From NCBI GenBank assembly GCA_030450535.1, contig JAKDIK010000007.1, forward strand, positions 1-21,285: 21,285 nucleotides of DNA. Reading direction: 5' to 3'. The notes under the pieces are model-generated. The model was not told where the DNA came from, did not search any database, and was given only the letters and a program-made list of their open reading frames with translations. This document shows, piece after piece, positions 14,467-21,285 of the stretch. Source of the stretch: Propionibacteriaceae bacterium. Its GTDB lineage: Bacteria > Actinomycetota > Actinomycetes > Propionibacteriales > Propionibacteriaceae. Each line of letters opens with the position of its first letter. The first letter of the stretch is position 1. The position numbers and the translations under genes were made by a program.

Positions 14467-16161
14467 TCAGCGTGGCGGGCTCTGCGAGCTCCGGATGACG
14501 GCTTGGGCAGTGATGACGCGGCCCTCCTCGACGGCCAGAGCGGGTGCGCCGGCCACCTGATAGCCCTCCCGCAGCGCCTCGCTGACCCGGCGTGCGAACG
14601 CATCGTCCAGCGGTCCGGTGATCAGGCGGTAGCCCAGTCCGGACGCCGCTGCCGCCGCGGTCTCGGCAGCTGTCGCGGTCTTGGGCGCTGTCGCGGTCGG
14701 GACGCGCTCCGCCTCCGGGCGGGCGCCGGCGTCCCCCTCGAGCCGGACGATCTCGCCGTGCGTGGGCACCACCGCGTGCAGGCCGAGTTCGTTCTTGATC
14801 TTCGTGGCAAAGGCTGTGGCGGCGTGCTGCTCGCCGTGCACGCAGAACACCTGCTGGGGCTTGGGTTCGAGGTCGCGCAGCCAGTCGAGCAGGTCGGAGC
14901 AGTCGGCGTGGACGCTGAATTCCCGGTCGTGGTAGATCTCGGCGCGCACGGGCACGTACTGGCCGTACATCTTGATCTGGTCGACGCCCTCGGAGAGCTG
15001 CCGACCGCGCGTCCCGACGCCCTGGTACCCGGTCAGCACGACGGCGTTCCTCGCGTCCGGCAGCATCTGCTCCAAGTGGTGCAGCACGCGTCCGCCGGTC
15101 GCCATGCCGGAGGACGAGATGATCACCGCCGGCGGATGCCCACCGGGCGCCGTGAGCACCTTCGAGTCCTCGGCAGACTCCACGGCCGTCAGATCGGGGA
15201 TGTGCACGAGGTCGGTCGGGTCGAGGTCGTCGCGCAGCTCGTCGGTCAGCGACTGGTACACCCGCAGCGCGCGGACGCCCATGGGGGAGTTCACGTACAC
15301 GGGGACATCGGGAATGCGGCCGTCGCGCTCCATGTCGGAGATGATCTTCAGCACGACCTCGGTGCGGTCGATGGCGAAGGCGGGCACGAGCACCGAGCCG
15401 CCGCGCGCGATCGTTCGGCGAATGACGTCGGCGAAGCCCTCGTGCGGCAGGTTCGGCGGATCGGGATGCTCCCGGTCGCCATAGGTCGACTCGATGAGCA
15501 CGAACGGCGCCCCCTCGGGCGTTCCGCGGGGTTTGAGAACGGGATGGTCGTGGCGGCCGAGATCGCCGGAGAACAGCACGGACGCCGTGGGCGTCCACAC
15601 GTTGACCGAGGCCGAACCGAGGATGTGTCCGGCCCGGGTGAGGTGGACCCGCACCGTCTCGTCGGGATGCGGGACGAAGCCCGGCCGCTCGTTGCCGGTG
15701 AGCTCGAAGTCGGTGTCGAACTCGAGGGCGACGAACTGGTCGAGCATCGCCTCCACGTCGGCGATCGTGTACAGCGGCAGCGCAGGATCGTGCTTGGAGT
15801 AGCCCCGCTCGTTGGCGTCCTCGGCCTCCTGCTCCTGCAGCTTGGCTGCGTCCCGAAGCACGATCTCGGCGAGCTGGCGGGTGCCCTCGGTGCACCAGAT
15901 GGGCCCGTCGAAGCCCGCACGGGTCAGCGCGGGCAGATAGCCGACGTGGTCCATGTGCGCGTGGGTGAGCACGATGTCGGACAGCGACGCCGGCTCGACG
16001 GGGAACTTTTCCCAGTTCATCAGGCGCCACTTCTTCTCGCCCTGGAACATGCCCGAGTCGACGAGGACCCGTCGGCCACCGATGGTCAGGAGGTACTTCG
16101 ACCCGGTGACCGTCCCGGCTGCGCCGAGGAACATCAGGGTCGTGGAGGGCTGCTTCGCCAT
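14467..16161 (-). CDS. MBL-fold beta-CASP hydrolase with DUF1737-like C-terminus
   Basis: This 564-residue cytoplasmic protein is a metallo-beta-lactamase/beta-CASP nuclease-like enzyme (YSH1/CPSF73 type, COG1236), a family that processes RNA. The zinc site is complete: HAHMDH at 67-72, His179 in AGHILGSA, Asp200 in FSGDLGRHD, His418 in SVHADCSDLLDWL, and His442 in FCVHGEQ. The beta-CASP insert and the SSSGMATGGRVLHHL stretch are normal. After the usual end at about residue 475 an Ala-rich linker leads to residues 510-559 (GYRLITGPLDD to ITAQAVIRSS), which closely resemble DUF1737, usually a small free-standing protein. ATG 16161 lacks a ribosome site; CACAGT (16173-16168) six bases upstream suggests a leaderless start. 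A 15-bp tandem repeat lies directly before it. Confidence 0.9.
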   Translation of the reverse strand: MAKQPSTTLMFLGAAGTVTGSKYLLTIGGRRVLVDSGMFQGEKKWRLMNWEKFPVEPASLSDIVLTHAHMDHVGYLPALTRAGFDGPIWCTEGTRQLAEIVLRDAAKLQEQEAEDANERGYSKHDPALPLYTIADVEAMLDQFVALEFDTDFELTGNERPGFVPHPDETVRVHLTRAGHILGSASVNVWTPTASVLFSGDLGRHDHPVLKPRGTPEGAPFVLIESTYGDREHPDPPNLPHEGFADVIRRTIARGGSVLVPAFAIDRTEVVLKIISDMERDGRIPDVPVYVNSPMGVRALRVYQSLTDELRDDLDPTDLVHIPDLTAVESAEDSKVLTAPGGHPPAVIISSSGMATGGRVLHHLEQMLPDARNAVVLTGYQGVGTRGRQLSEGVDQIKMYGQYVPVRAEIYHDREFSVHADCSDLLDWLRDLEPKPQQVFCVHGEQHAATAFATKIKNELGLHAVVPTHGEIVRLEGDAGARPEAERVPTATAPKTATAAETAAAAASGLGYRLITGPLDDAFARRVSEALREGYQVAGAPALAVEEGRVITAQAVIRSSQSPPR

Positions 16162-16173
16162 GGCACCACTGTG

Positions 16174-16202
16174 TCAGGTGTGGCGCGGTCAGGTGTGGCG
16201 CG
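16174..16202. repeat. 15-bp tandem repeat upstream of the beta-CASP gene
   Basis: TCAGGTGTGGCGCG occurs exactly at 16174-16187 and again at 16189-16202, period 15. GTGTCAGG also occurs at 16171-16178 and 16205-16212. The pair covers the -35 region of the apparent leaderless promoter of the beta-CASP gene, so it may be a regulator-binding site. Confidence 0.75.
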
Positions 16203-16244
16203 CCGTGTCAGGAGATGATCCAGCCTCGCGCGCAGCTCCCCGTC

Positions 16245-16610
16245 TCACCGCGCGTCGCCGCTGATCCTGGCTCGCTGCTGTGCAATCCGGAACTCGACCA
16301 CACGCGTGACGAGGTCGACCGGCACCGCTTTGGACAGCGGCAGCTGGATCGCCCCCTTGCTGTACTTCAGGCCCCGCTCGTCGCAGTCGGCGGCGACGTG
16401 CGCCACCCCTTCCGGGCCCGGATAGAGGCCGACGTGATGCTTGCCGGCGGCGACGTGCACGAGGTTGCCGTGCAGCGTCCACGTGGGCATACCCCAGCTG
16501 ATCTTCTCACCGGCATCGGGGGCGAGCCGCCGCACGAGCTCGACGAGCGCGGTCAGGTGGGGTTGATGCGTCGGCGCCTGGGCAGCGACGTAGTCATCGA
16601 TGTCGGACAC
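16245..16610 (-). CDS. DUF1801 (YdhG/Fra-like) protein
   Basis: This 121-residue protein has the DUF1801 fold: an N-terminal helix (VSDIDDYVAAQAPTHQP), the core GEKISWGMPTWTLHGNLVHVAAGKHHVGLYPG, and a C-terminal KYSKGAIQLPLSKAVPVDLV helix pair. Family members include the B. subtilis iron-related Fra protein and many uncharacterised proteins, so no specific function can be claimed. GTG 16610 follows AGAGGA at good distance. A strong hairpin separates it from the subtilase upstream, so it probably has its own promoter. The beta-CASP gene follows 83 bp downstream on the same strand but appears to have its own start. Confidence 0.87.
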   Translation of the reverse strand: MSDIDDYVAAQAPTHQPHLTALVELVRRLAPDAGEKISWGMPTWTLHGNLVHVAAGKHHVGLYPGPEGVAHVAADCDERGLKYSKGAIQLPLSKAVPVDLVTRVVEFRIAQQRARISGDAR

Positions 16611-16634
16611 GGGGGTTCCTCTCGGGGAGTGGGC

Positions 16635-16674
16635 GGACGCCCCCGCCCCGGCGCGGGCCGGAGCGGGGGCGTCC
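16635..16674. terminator. Strong GC hairpin after the subtilase gene
   Basis: GGACGCCCCCGC (16635-16646) and GCGGGGGCGTCC (16663-16674) pair perfectly over 12 bp, continue inward with one mismatch and five more pairs, and close on a 4-base loop. It starts 25 bases after the subtilase stop (minus strand) and precedes the DUF1801 start. It is the strongest terminator-like structure in the window. Confidence 0.75.
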
Positions 16675-16699
16675 TTGTTGGTGGGTGGACGGTACTGCG

Positions 16700-19600
16700 T
16701 CAGCCGGCCAACTCCAGCACCCGGGCCTCGTTGGCGCCCGCGGCGTTGTCCACGACGACGACCATCGTGCCCAGCGGTTGCTGGGCGGCGACGGCGTCCG
16801 CGTCCACGGCGATCGGCAGGGTCGAGGTTTCCCCGGCGGCCACCGGCTCGTACTGGCCCGTCTCCAGCGCCGGCGTCCACGGGTTGAACCGGGCGGTGCC
16901 GTCGATGGAATCCGACGCGGTCGAGTTGGTGATCGAGCTCACGTACACGCTGTACGCGAAGTCGCCGGCGTCCGCCGTCAAACCGAGCGAGCTGGCCTGG
17001 ACGGGCAGCAGCACGGTGCTGTTGTCGGTCGGGGACTGCGCCAGGAAGCCGGCGGCGAGAGTCGCCCCGTTGGCGATGTCGCGGATGAACACCTCGTTGC
17101 GTCCGTCGACGTTGTTGGTGCGGACCAGACCCGAGTCGGTGGCGTACACCACGTAGTCGGCCTCGCCGTCGGCGTCAGTGTCGATCACCACCTGGGTGTT
17201 GTTGCGAGCCGCGTTGGAGTAGCGATCCCAACTGTTCACCGCGAACACGATGAGGTGGTCGTTGCCGTCGGTCTCGAACGACGCGACACCGGCAGCGCGC
17301 AGGTCGATGCCCGGGTGACCGGCGACGGTGGCGTCGCCCTCGACGTCGGTCAGTCCCGCCTGGTAGACGTCGGCGACGCCCTCGATCGCTCCGCGGTTGC
17401 GGAGCCTGACCGACAGGTTGTTCCGGTCGGCGCGGCCGCGGTAGTCGGCCGTGATCTCGGAATCGGCGCGCGGCACCAGCAGGTAGGGCACCTTGACCGT
17501 GTCCGGACCCGTGAAGACCACGCTGCCCGATACCTCGTGCATCGCGAACTCGCCTTCCAGGGTTCCGCCGATGGAGGCGACCGGAACCCGCAGGCTGACC
17601 TCGACGTTGGCCGTCCGGTTGGCCGGAACGGTGACGCGCTGACGGTTCACGGTCACCGTGGCCGGCTTGCTCTGCGGCGTGGCCTCCGTGGCGACGCTGT
17701 AGGTCACCGGCCTGTTCGTGTGGTTCGTGAGCAGGATGCGCTTGACGGCCGTGATGTCGCTGCGGGTGGATTCGGCGAAGCCGAAGCTCAGCGACGGCTC
17801 CCGGTAGACGCCACTCTCGGTGGTGTACTGGTCGCCGGCCGCCGTCACGCGGGCGGCCACCGCACCGGCGGCGTCCACGAGACCGCCCCCACCCAGGGTG
17901 AGGCGGAAGTTGGCGACCCGGTCGGCGTCCGCCGTGTTGACCAGCGAGGCCGAGACCGCGCGGGCGTCCCACGAGGGGTGCGCCTGGACGGCCAGCGCCG
18001 CGACCCCCGCGACGTGCGGGGCCGCCATCGACGTGCCCGAGTTGTAGGCGAAGCCGGCACCGGAGCCCACGGCCGCGGAGCGGATCGAGACGCCGGGCGC
18101 TGTCACGTTCGGCTTGAGGCCCGAATCGCCCGTGCGCGGACCGCCGGAGCTGAACGAGCCGTACTGCGAGAACGTCGGGTTGGTCAGGGTGCTAGCGGCC
18201 AGGGTGACCCGCCCACCGTTCGCCGCCACCAGACGATCGCCGTCATCGGTGGGAGCCGAACCCAGCACGCCGCGCACGCCGAGGAACGGGATCGTCACCT
18301 CGTAGTCGGTGTTGTCGTCGGGGTTCGACACGATCGGACCCTCGTACGGCGGGTAGGCGGCGGTGTTGTTGATCATGACGGCCGCGGCCGCGCCGGCCTG
18401 TTGGGCGTAGATACCGCGGGCGACGCGGGCACAGGTGCCGCGCTGGCTGACCGCAATCTGGTTCTGGCCGGACACGATGCCGTTCGACGTGTAGGCGTTG
18501 ACCGAACAGCCGAGCGCCTCGTTCTCGCCGGTGGCGGGATCATCGCGGAGCACGACGACGCTGAGCGGGTCGCTCGGCAGGTCGGCGCCATTGGCGTTGA
18601 TCGCGTCGATGGTGCTGCCGTCGGGCAGGGTGATGCGCGCGGCCGGGAAGGTCTCGGTGGCATCGTTGGCGGCGACGGAGAGGACGCCCTTGCCGGTGCC
18701 CGGCGAGCCCGTCAGATACGGGTTCGGGCCGGAGTTGCCGGCCGAGGCGATGACCACGACGCCGGCGCCCACCGCATTGGCGGCGGCCACGGCCGAGGGG
18801 TCGGTGGCGGTTCCGTAGCTCGATCCGAGCGACATGTTGATGACGTCCATGCCGTTCTTGACCGACCAGTCGATGGCCTCCACGGTCACGTCGGTGCTGC
18901 CGGTGCAGCCGAAGACGCGGACGGCGTACAGGTCGACCTCGGGCGCGACGCCCGGACCGATCCGCCAGTCCTGGTTGGCGGTGGCGGCGTTGTAGGAGCC
19001 CGTGTAGGTCGCGCCGTCGGCCGTCACGCCACTGCCGCCCGTGGAACCCGCCACGTGGGTGCCGTGGCCGTTGCAGTCGAGCGGGTTCGGGTCGGGCTTC
19101 GCGACGGAGCCCGCCCGGCCGGCGTTGTAGGCGTCGCCGACGAGGTCGATGCCGCCCTTGATGCGCGGCGCGTTGGGGCCGAACCACGCCGGGTTCGCCG
19201 GCTGGGTCTCGGCGGCGTGGGCCTGCTCGTAGGCCTCAACGGTGCCGGGGCCGCCAAAATCGGCGTGGGTGTAGTCGATGCCGGTGTCGATGATGGCGAC
19301 CTTGACGCCCTTGCCGGTGTACCCCGTGTCCTGCCACACCTGCGGGACGCCGAGGTAGGGCACGCTGATGTGGTTGGTGCGCTCGTGGATCTCGACGGCG
19401 TGAATGGCCCGGACGCCCTGGGTTTCTGCCAGCGCCGGCAGGTCGGCCTTGCTCATGCGGACCTTGACGCCGTTGTAGGCGTCCTGCATCTGGGCGAGCA
19501 CCTCGCCGCCCTCGGACTGGGCCTTGGACGCGACCGCGGCCTGCTCGTTGCGGAGCTGGCGACGCACGGCGTCCTTCTGGTTGCGGGAGAGGTCTCCCTG

Positions 19601-19825
19601 CTTGGCGACCACCACCGCGACGGGGTCGGAGGTCATCTCGACGATGACGTCGACCGGGGCGTTGTCCGTCAGCGACGTGGGCATGACGGCGGTATCGACC
19701 ACGCCTGCTGGGGTGCGTTCGAAGCGGTCAGCTCCGGTCGGGGTGACCGGGGCGCCATGGGCGGCCATCGGTGACGCGATCGCCAGCGCAGCCACGCCGG
19801 CGATCACGGTGAGGGGTCGTTTCAC
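16700..19825 (-). CDS. Secreted subtilisin-like serine protease (S8)
   Basis: This 1041-residue exported endopeptidase has a Sec signal (KRPLTVIAGVAALAIAS, cleavage likely after AHG), an inhibitor I9-like propeptide (about 45-145), and an S8 catalytic domain with Asp180 (IIDTGIDYTHADF), His254 (NGHGTHVAGS), oxyanion Asn364 (ASAGNSGPN) and Ser599 (GTSMAAPHVAG). A protease-associated domain is inserted at about 400-520 (QRGTCARVARGIYAQQAGA). Fibronectin-like C-terminal modules follow, with a possible calcium loop DTDADGEADY starting at Asp882. There is no LPXTG or membrane anchor, so release into the medium is expected. GTG 19825 was chosen because AAAGGA lies 5 bases upstream and the signal peptide begins there. 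An in-frame ATG at 19870 would add 15 residues. Its leader holds a short ORF and a palindrome. Confidence 0.93.
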   Translation of the reverse strand: MKRPLTVIAGVAALAIASPMAAHGAPVTPTGADRFERTPAGVVDTAVMPTSLTDNAPVDVIVEMTSDPVAVVVAKQGDLSRNQKDAVRRQLRNEQAAVASKAQSEGGEVLAQMQDAYNGVKVRMSKADLPALAETQGVRAIHAVEIHERTNHISVPYLGVPQVWQDTGYTGKGVKVAIIDTGIDYTHADFGGPGTVEAYEQAHAAETQPANPAWFGPNAPRIKGGIDLVGDAYNAGRAGSVAKPDPNPLDCNGHGTHVAGSTGGSGVTADGATYTGSYNAATANQDWRIGPGVAPEVDLYAVRVFGCTGSTDVTVEAIDWSVKNGMDVINMSLGSSYGTATDPSAVAAANAVGAGVVVIASAGNSGPNPYLTGSPGTGKGVLSVAANDATETFPAARITLPDGSTIDAINANGADLPSDPLSVVVLRDDPATGENEALGCSVNAYTSNGIVSGQNQIAVSQRGTCARVARGIYAQQAGAAAAVMINNTAAYPPYEGPIVSNPDDNTDYEVTIPFLGVRGVLGSAPTDDGDRLVAANGGRVTLAASTLTNPTFSQYGSFSSGGPRTGDSGLKPNVTAPGVSIRSAAVGSGAGFAYNSGTSMAAPHVAGVAALAVQAHPSWDARAVSASLVNTADADRVANFRLTLGGGGLVDAAGAVAARVTAAGDQYTTESGVYREPSLSFGFAESTRSDITAVKRILLTNHTNRPVTYSVATEATPQSKPATVTVNRQRVTVPANRTANVEVSLRVPVASIGGTLEGEFAMHEVSGSVVFTGPDTVKVPYLLVPRADSEITADYRGRADRNNLSVRLRNRGAIEGVADVYQAGLTDVEGDATVAGHPGIDLRAAGVASFETDGNDHLIVFAVNSWDRYSNAARNNTQVVIDTDADGEADYVVYATDSGLVRTNNVDGRNEVFIRDIANGATLAAGFLAQSPTDNSTVLLPVQASSLGLTADAGDFAYSVYVSSITNSTASDSIDGTARFNPWTPALETGQYEPVAAGETSTLPIAVDADAVAAQQPLGTMVVVVDNAAGANEARVLELAG

Positions 19826-19872
19826 GGGGGTCCTTTCGGTGGGAGCGACCCCAGCGACGGGGCCGAACATGA

Positions 19873-19891
19873 AGAGAGGCTAAACCTCTCT
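19873..19891. promoter_or_regulatory. Palindrome in the subtilase leader/promoter
   Basis: AGAGAGG (19873-19879) and CCTCTCT (19885-19891) form perfect 7-bp arms with a 5-base centre. On the minus strand the centre overlaps TAGCCT (19882-19877), which could be a -10 box, with GCGACA (19905-19900) 17 bp upstream as -35. It could be an operator, or an RNA hairpin holding the stop codon of the short leader ORF. Confidence 0.5.
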
Positions 19892-19915
19892 CAGGGCCTT
19901 GTCGCGGGTTGTCAT
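19880..19915 (-). CDS. Possible 11-codon leader peptide upstream of the subtilase
   Basis: ATG 19915 begins MTTRDKALREV and stops at TAG 19882-19880. It has a near-perfect ribosome site, GAAGGAGGT (19933-19925), nine bases upstream, better than that of the protease itself. It is in the same reading frame as the protease, with only the TAG between them, and the TAG sits within the loop side of the palindrome. It may be a regulatory leader peptide or a nonsense-interrupted N-terminus. If TAGCCT were the only promoter, this ORF would not be transcribed. Confidence 0.35.
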   Translation of the reverse strand: MTTRDKALREV

Positions 19916-19972
19916 GAAATCGATACCTCCTTCGCCTGAAGTTCACCTGTTCGGAGGGAGGCGGGAACAGGC

Positions 19973-20002
19973 TTGTCGCGCGCGTCTTCGGCCCAGCAGA
20001 CT
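19973..20002 (+). promoter_or_regulatory. Candidate leaderless promoter for the DUF480 gene
   Basis: TTGTCG (19973-19978) and CAGACT (19997-20002) are 18 bp apart, and ATG 20010 follows after 7 bases. No ribosome site is near that ATG. Confidence 0.4.
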
Positions 20003-20009
20003 GGTGCGC

Positions 20010-21212
20010 ATGGCGCGACCCGTCCTCGATCCGGCCGAGCAGCGGGTGCTGGGCGCCCTCATGGAGAAGGAACGGACGGTCCCCGCGTCCTACCCCCTCT
20101 CTCTCAACGCGCTGCGCACCGCCTGCAACCAGTCCACCAGCCGCGAACCGCTCTCGGACTATTCGGACGCCGAGCTCGAGGCGACCGCCCGGGGGCTCAA
20201 GGCCCGCGAGCTGCTGCGCGTCGTGTGGGCCGGCAAGGGCTCGCGAACGCTCAAGTATCACCAACTGCTCTCCGACGCGCTCGAGCTGGCCGAGGACGAG
20301 CGTGCGCTGCTGACGGTGCTCCTGCTCCGCGGGGCGCAGTCGGCGGGTGAATTGAGGACGCGAACGGAGCGGCTGTTCGCCTTCGGCGACCGGGAGGGCG
20401 TCGAGGCCTGCCTGGGCACGATGGCGAACCGGACGCCGCCGCTGGTCGTCCGATTGGAGCGCCGCGCTGGGCAGCAGGATCCGCGGTGGCTCCATCTGCT
20501 CGGCCCCGTGCCGGAGGCGGCGGCGCCGGCGTCCGAGGGGGTCGGCATCGATCGTGAGGTCGTGCTGGCGCAGGGTCCCGCGGCGCGCACCGCGGCCGTC
20601 CGCGTCGCCTACGACGCCGTGGCCGATTCGTACGCCGAGGGTCGCGCGGAGGAGCTCAACGACCGGCCGTTCGACCGGTGGCTCCTGGAGCGGATTCCGG
20701 ACGAGGCGCCCGGCGGGCCGCTGGTGGAGGTCGGCTGCGGGCCGGGGCACATCGCGGCCTTCCTGGCGGACGCGGGCGCGGAGGTCACCGGCATCGACCT
20801 GTCGCCCGCCATGATCGAGAGGGCCAGGGCCACCTACGCCGACCTCACCTTCGCGGTGGGCGATGCGGCCCAGTTGCTGCGGCCACCTCGTCACCCCGGC
20901 TGGGCGGCGATCGTGGCCTGGGACGCGGTGGGGCACCTGGCGGCGTCCGAACTGCCGGGGATGTTCGGCTCCTGGGGACGGACGCTGATCCCGGGCGGCT
21001 GGTTCGTGCTCGCGGTCGAGGTGGGGCACGAGGTCCGCCACGTCACCGACTGGTGGGGCCACGCCGTCGACCTCACCTTCGTGCGCCACGATGCCCGGGC
21101 CGTTCGGGACGCCGTCGCCGCCGCCGGGCTGCGGGTGGCGGAGTGGTACGTGCGCGGCCCGGTCGGCGAGGAGGGCGCCGAGCGGCTGTTCGTGCTGGCG
21201 CGGCGTCCGTGA
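20010..21212 (+). CDS. DUF480 (YceH)-methyltransferase fusion
   Basis: This 400-residue fusion begins with a YceH/DUF480 tandem winged-helix domain (about 1-160) carrying the family opening LDPAEQRVLGALMEKE and SLNALRTACNQSTSREP. From about residue 195 a class I SAM-dependent methyltransferase follows: VEVGCGPGH at 239-247 binds SAM and TGIDLSPAMIERA is motif II. The methyl acceptor is unknown, and YceH itself has no settled function, though winged helices hint at nucleic-acid binding or dimerisation. The same fusion is known in other actinobacteria. ATG 20010 is chosen from the family start and a promoter pair ending 7 bases upstream, so the gene is probably leaderless. A GTG at 20004 in frame is an alternative. 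It is divergent from the subtilase. Confidence 0.88.
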   Translation: MARPVLDPAEQRVLGALMEKERTVPASYPLSLNALRTACNQSTSREPLSDYSDAELEATARGLKARELLRVVWAGKGSRTLKYHQLLSDALELAEDERALLTVLLLRGAQSAGELRTRTERLFAFGDREGVEACLGTMANRTPPLVVRLERRAGQQDPRWLHLLGPVPEAAAPASEGVGIDREVVLAQGPAARTAAVRVAYDAVADSYAEGRAEELNDRPFDRWLLERIPDEAPGGPLVEVGCGPGHIAAFLADAGAEVTGIDLSPAMIERARATYADLTFAVGDAAQLLRPPRHPGWAAIVAWDAVGHLAASELPGMFGSWGRTLIPGGWFVLAVEVGHEVRHVTDWWGHAVDLTFVRHDARAVRDAVAAAGLRVAEWYVRGPVGEEGAERLFVLARRP

Positions 21213-21238
21213 TCGCGCCCCGCCCGCATGCCGTCGAG

Positions 21239-21284
21239 AGTGCCGATCCGGTGTAGCCATGCGCAGTGCCGATCCGGTGTAGCC
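21239..21284. repeat. 20-bp direct repeat at the window edge
   Basis: AGTGCCGATCCGGTGTAGCC occurs at 21239-21258 and 21265-21284, period 26, and the window ends one base later. Both copies follow a CATGC-like word. It may be the first two units of a longer intergenic array, or a dispersed repeat element. Confidence 0.8.
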
Positions 21285-21285
21285 G

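Noticed and set aside
14503..16218. A 571-codon open frame opposite the beta-CASP gene
   Set aside because: Low-complexity composition and no motif; the minus-strand product has every zinc ligand.
16685..19774. A 1029-codon open frame on the plus strand opposite the subtilase
   Set aside because: Its translation is rich in Arg, Gly, Val and His with no domain, and it mirrors the high-GC codon bias of the protease, which has a full catalytic triad and signal peptide.

Overview
The window is high-GC DNA with strong third-position G/C bias, frequent GTG starts, AGGAG-type ribosome sites and several apparently leaderless genes. Its families (DUF5302, DUF305, DUF4287, DUF480-methyltransferase, SRPBCC-SDR, Tat lipoproteins) point to an actinobacterium. 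Propionibacteriaceae is my best guess, but it rests on general resemblance only. No tRNA, rRNA, CRISPR array, phage or insertion-sequence gene was seen.

Layout. Positions 1-167 hold no gene I can recognise but carry two nine-cytosine runs. At 168-596 (-) lies the tail of an MFS_3 exporter whose membrane domain is missing. It is followed by a short DUF4287 protein (643-1071 +) and a complete GH51 arabinofuranosidase (1105-2550 +). An aldo/keto reductase and a bicupin quercetinase-like enzyme form a minus-strand pair (2600-4737), divergent from an SRPBCC protein (4903-5352 +). Then come a small acidic protein, a DUF5302 protein, a Nudix hydrolase, an orphan sugar-binding lipoprotein (-), a DUF305 lipoprotein (+), an SF2 helicase (+) and an SRPBCC-SDR fusion (+).

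From 12.1 to 19.8 kb all genes are on the minus strand: VOC protein, GNAT protein, six-helix membrane protein, beta-CASP metallo-hydrolase with a DUF1737-like tail, DUF1801 protein, and a 1041-residue secreted subtilase. A DUF480-methyltransferase fusion (20010-21212 +) and the start of a direct repeat at the right edge close the window.

Working together. Most genes are single transcription units with housekeeping, metabolic or envelope roles. I see no compact multi-gene defence or biosynthetic system. The points most worth a second look are regulatory or architectural: an in-frame leader ORF with a palindrome ahead of the subtilase, 15-bp tandem repeats ahead of the beta-CASP gene, the beta-CASP-DUF1737 fusion, five SD-less genes with a -10-like box 6-7 nt before ATG, and the 20-bp repeat running off the window end.
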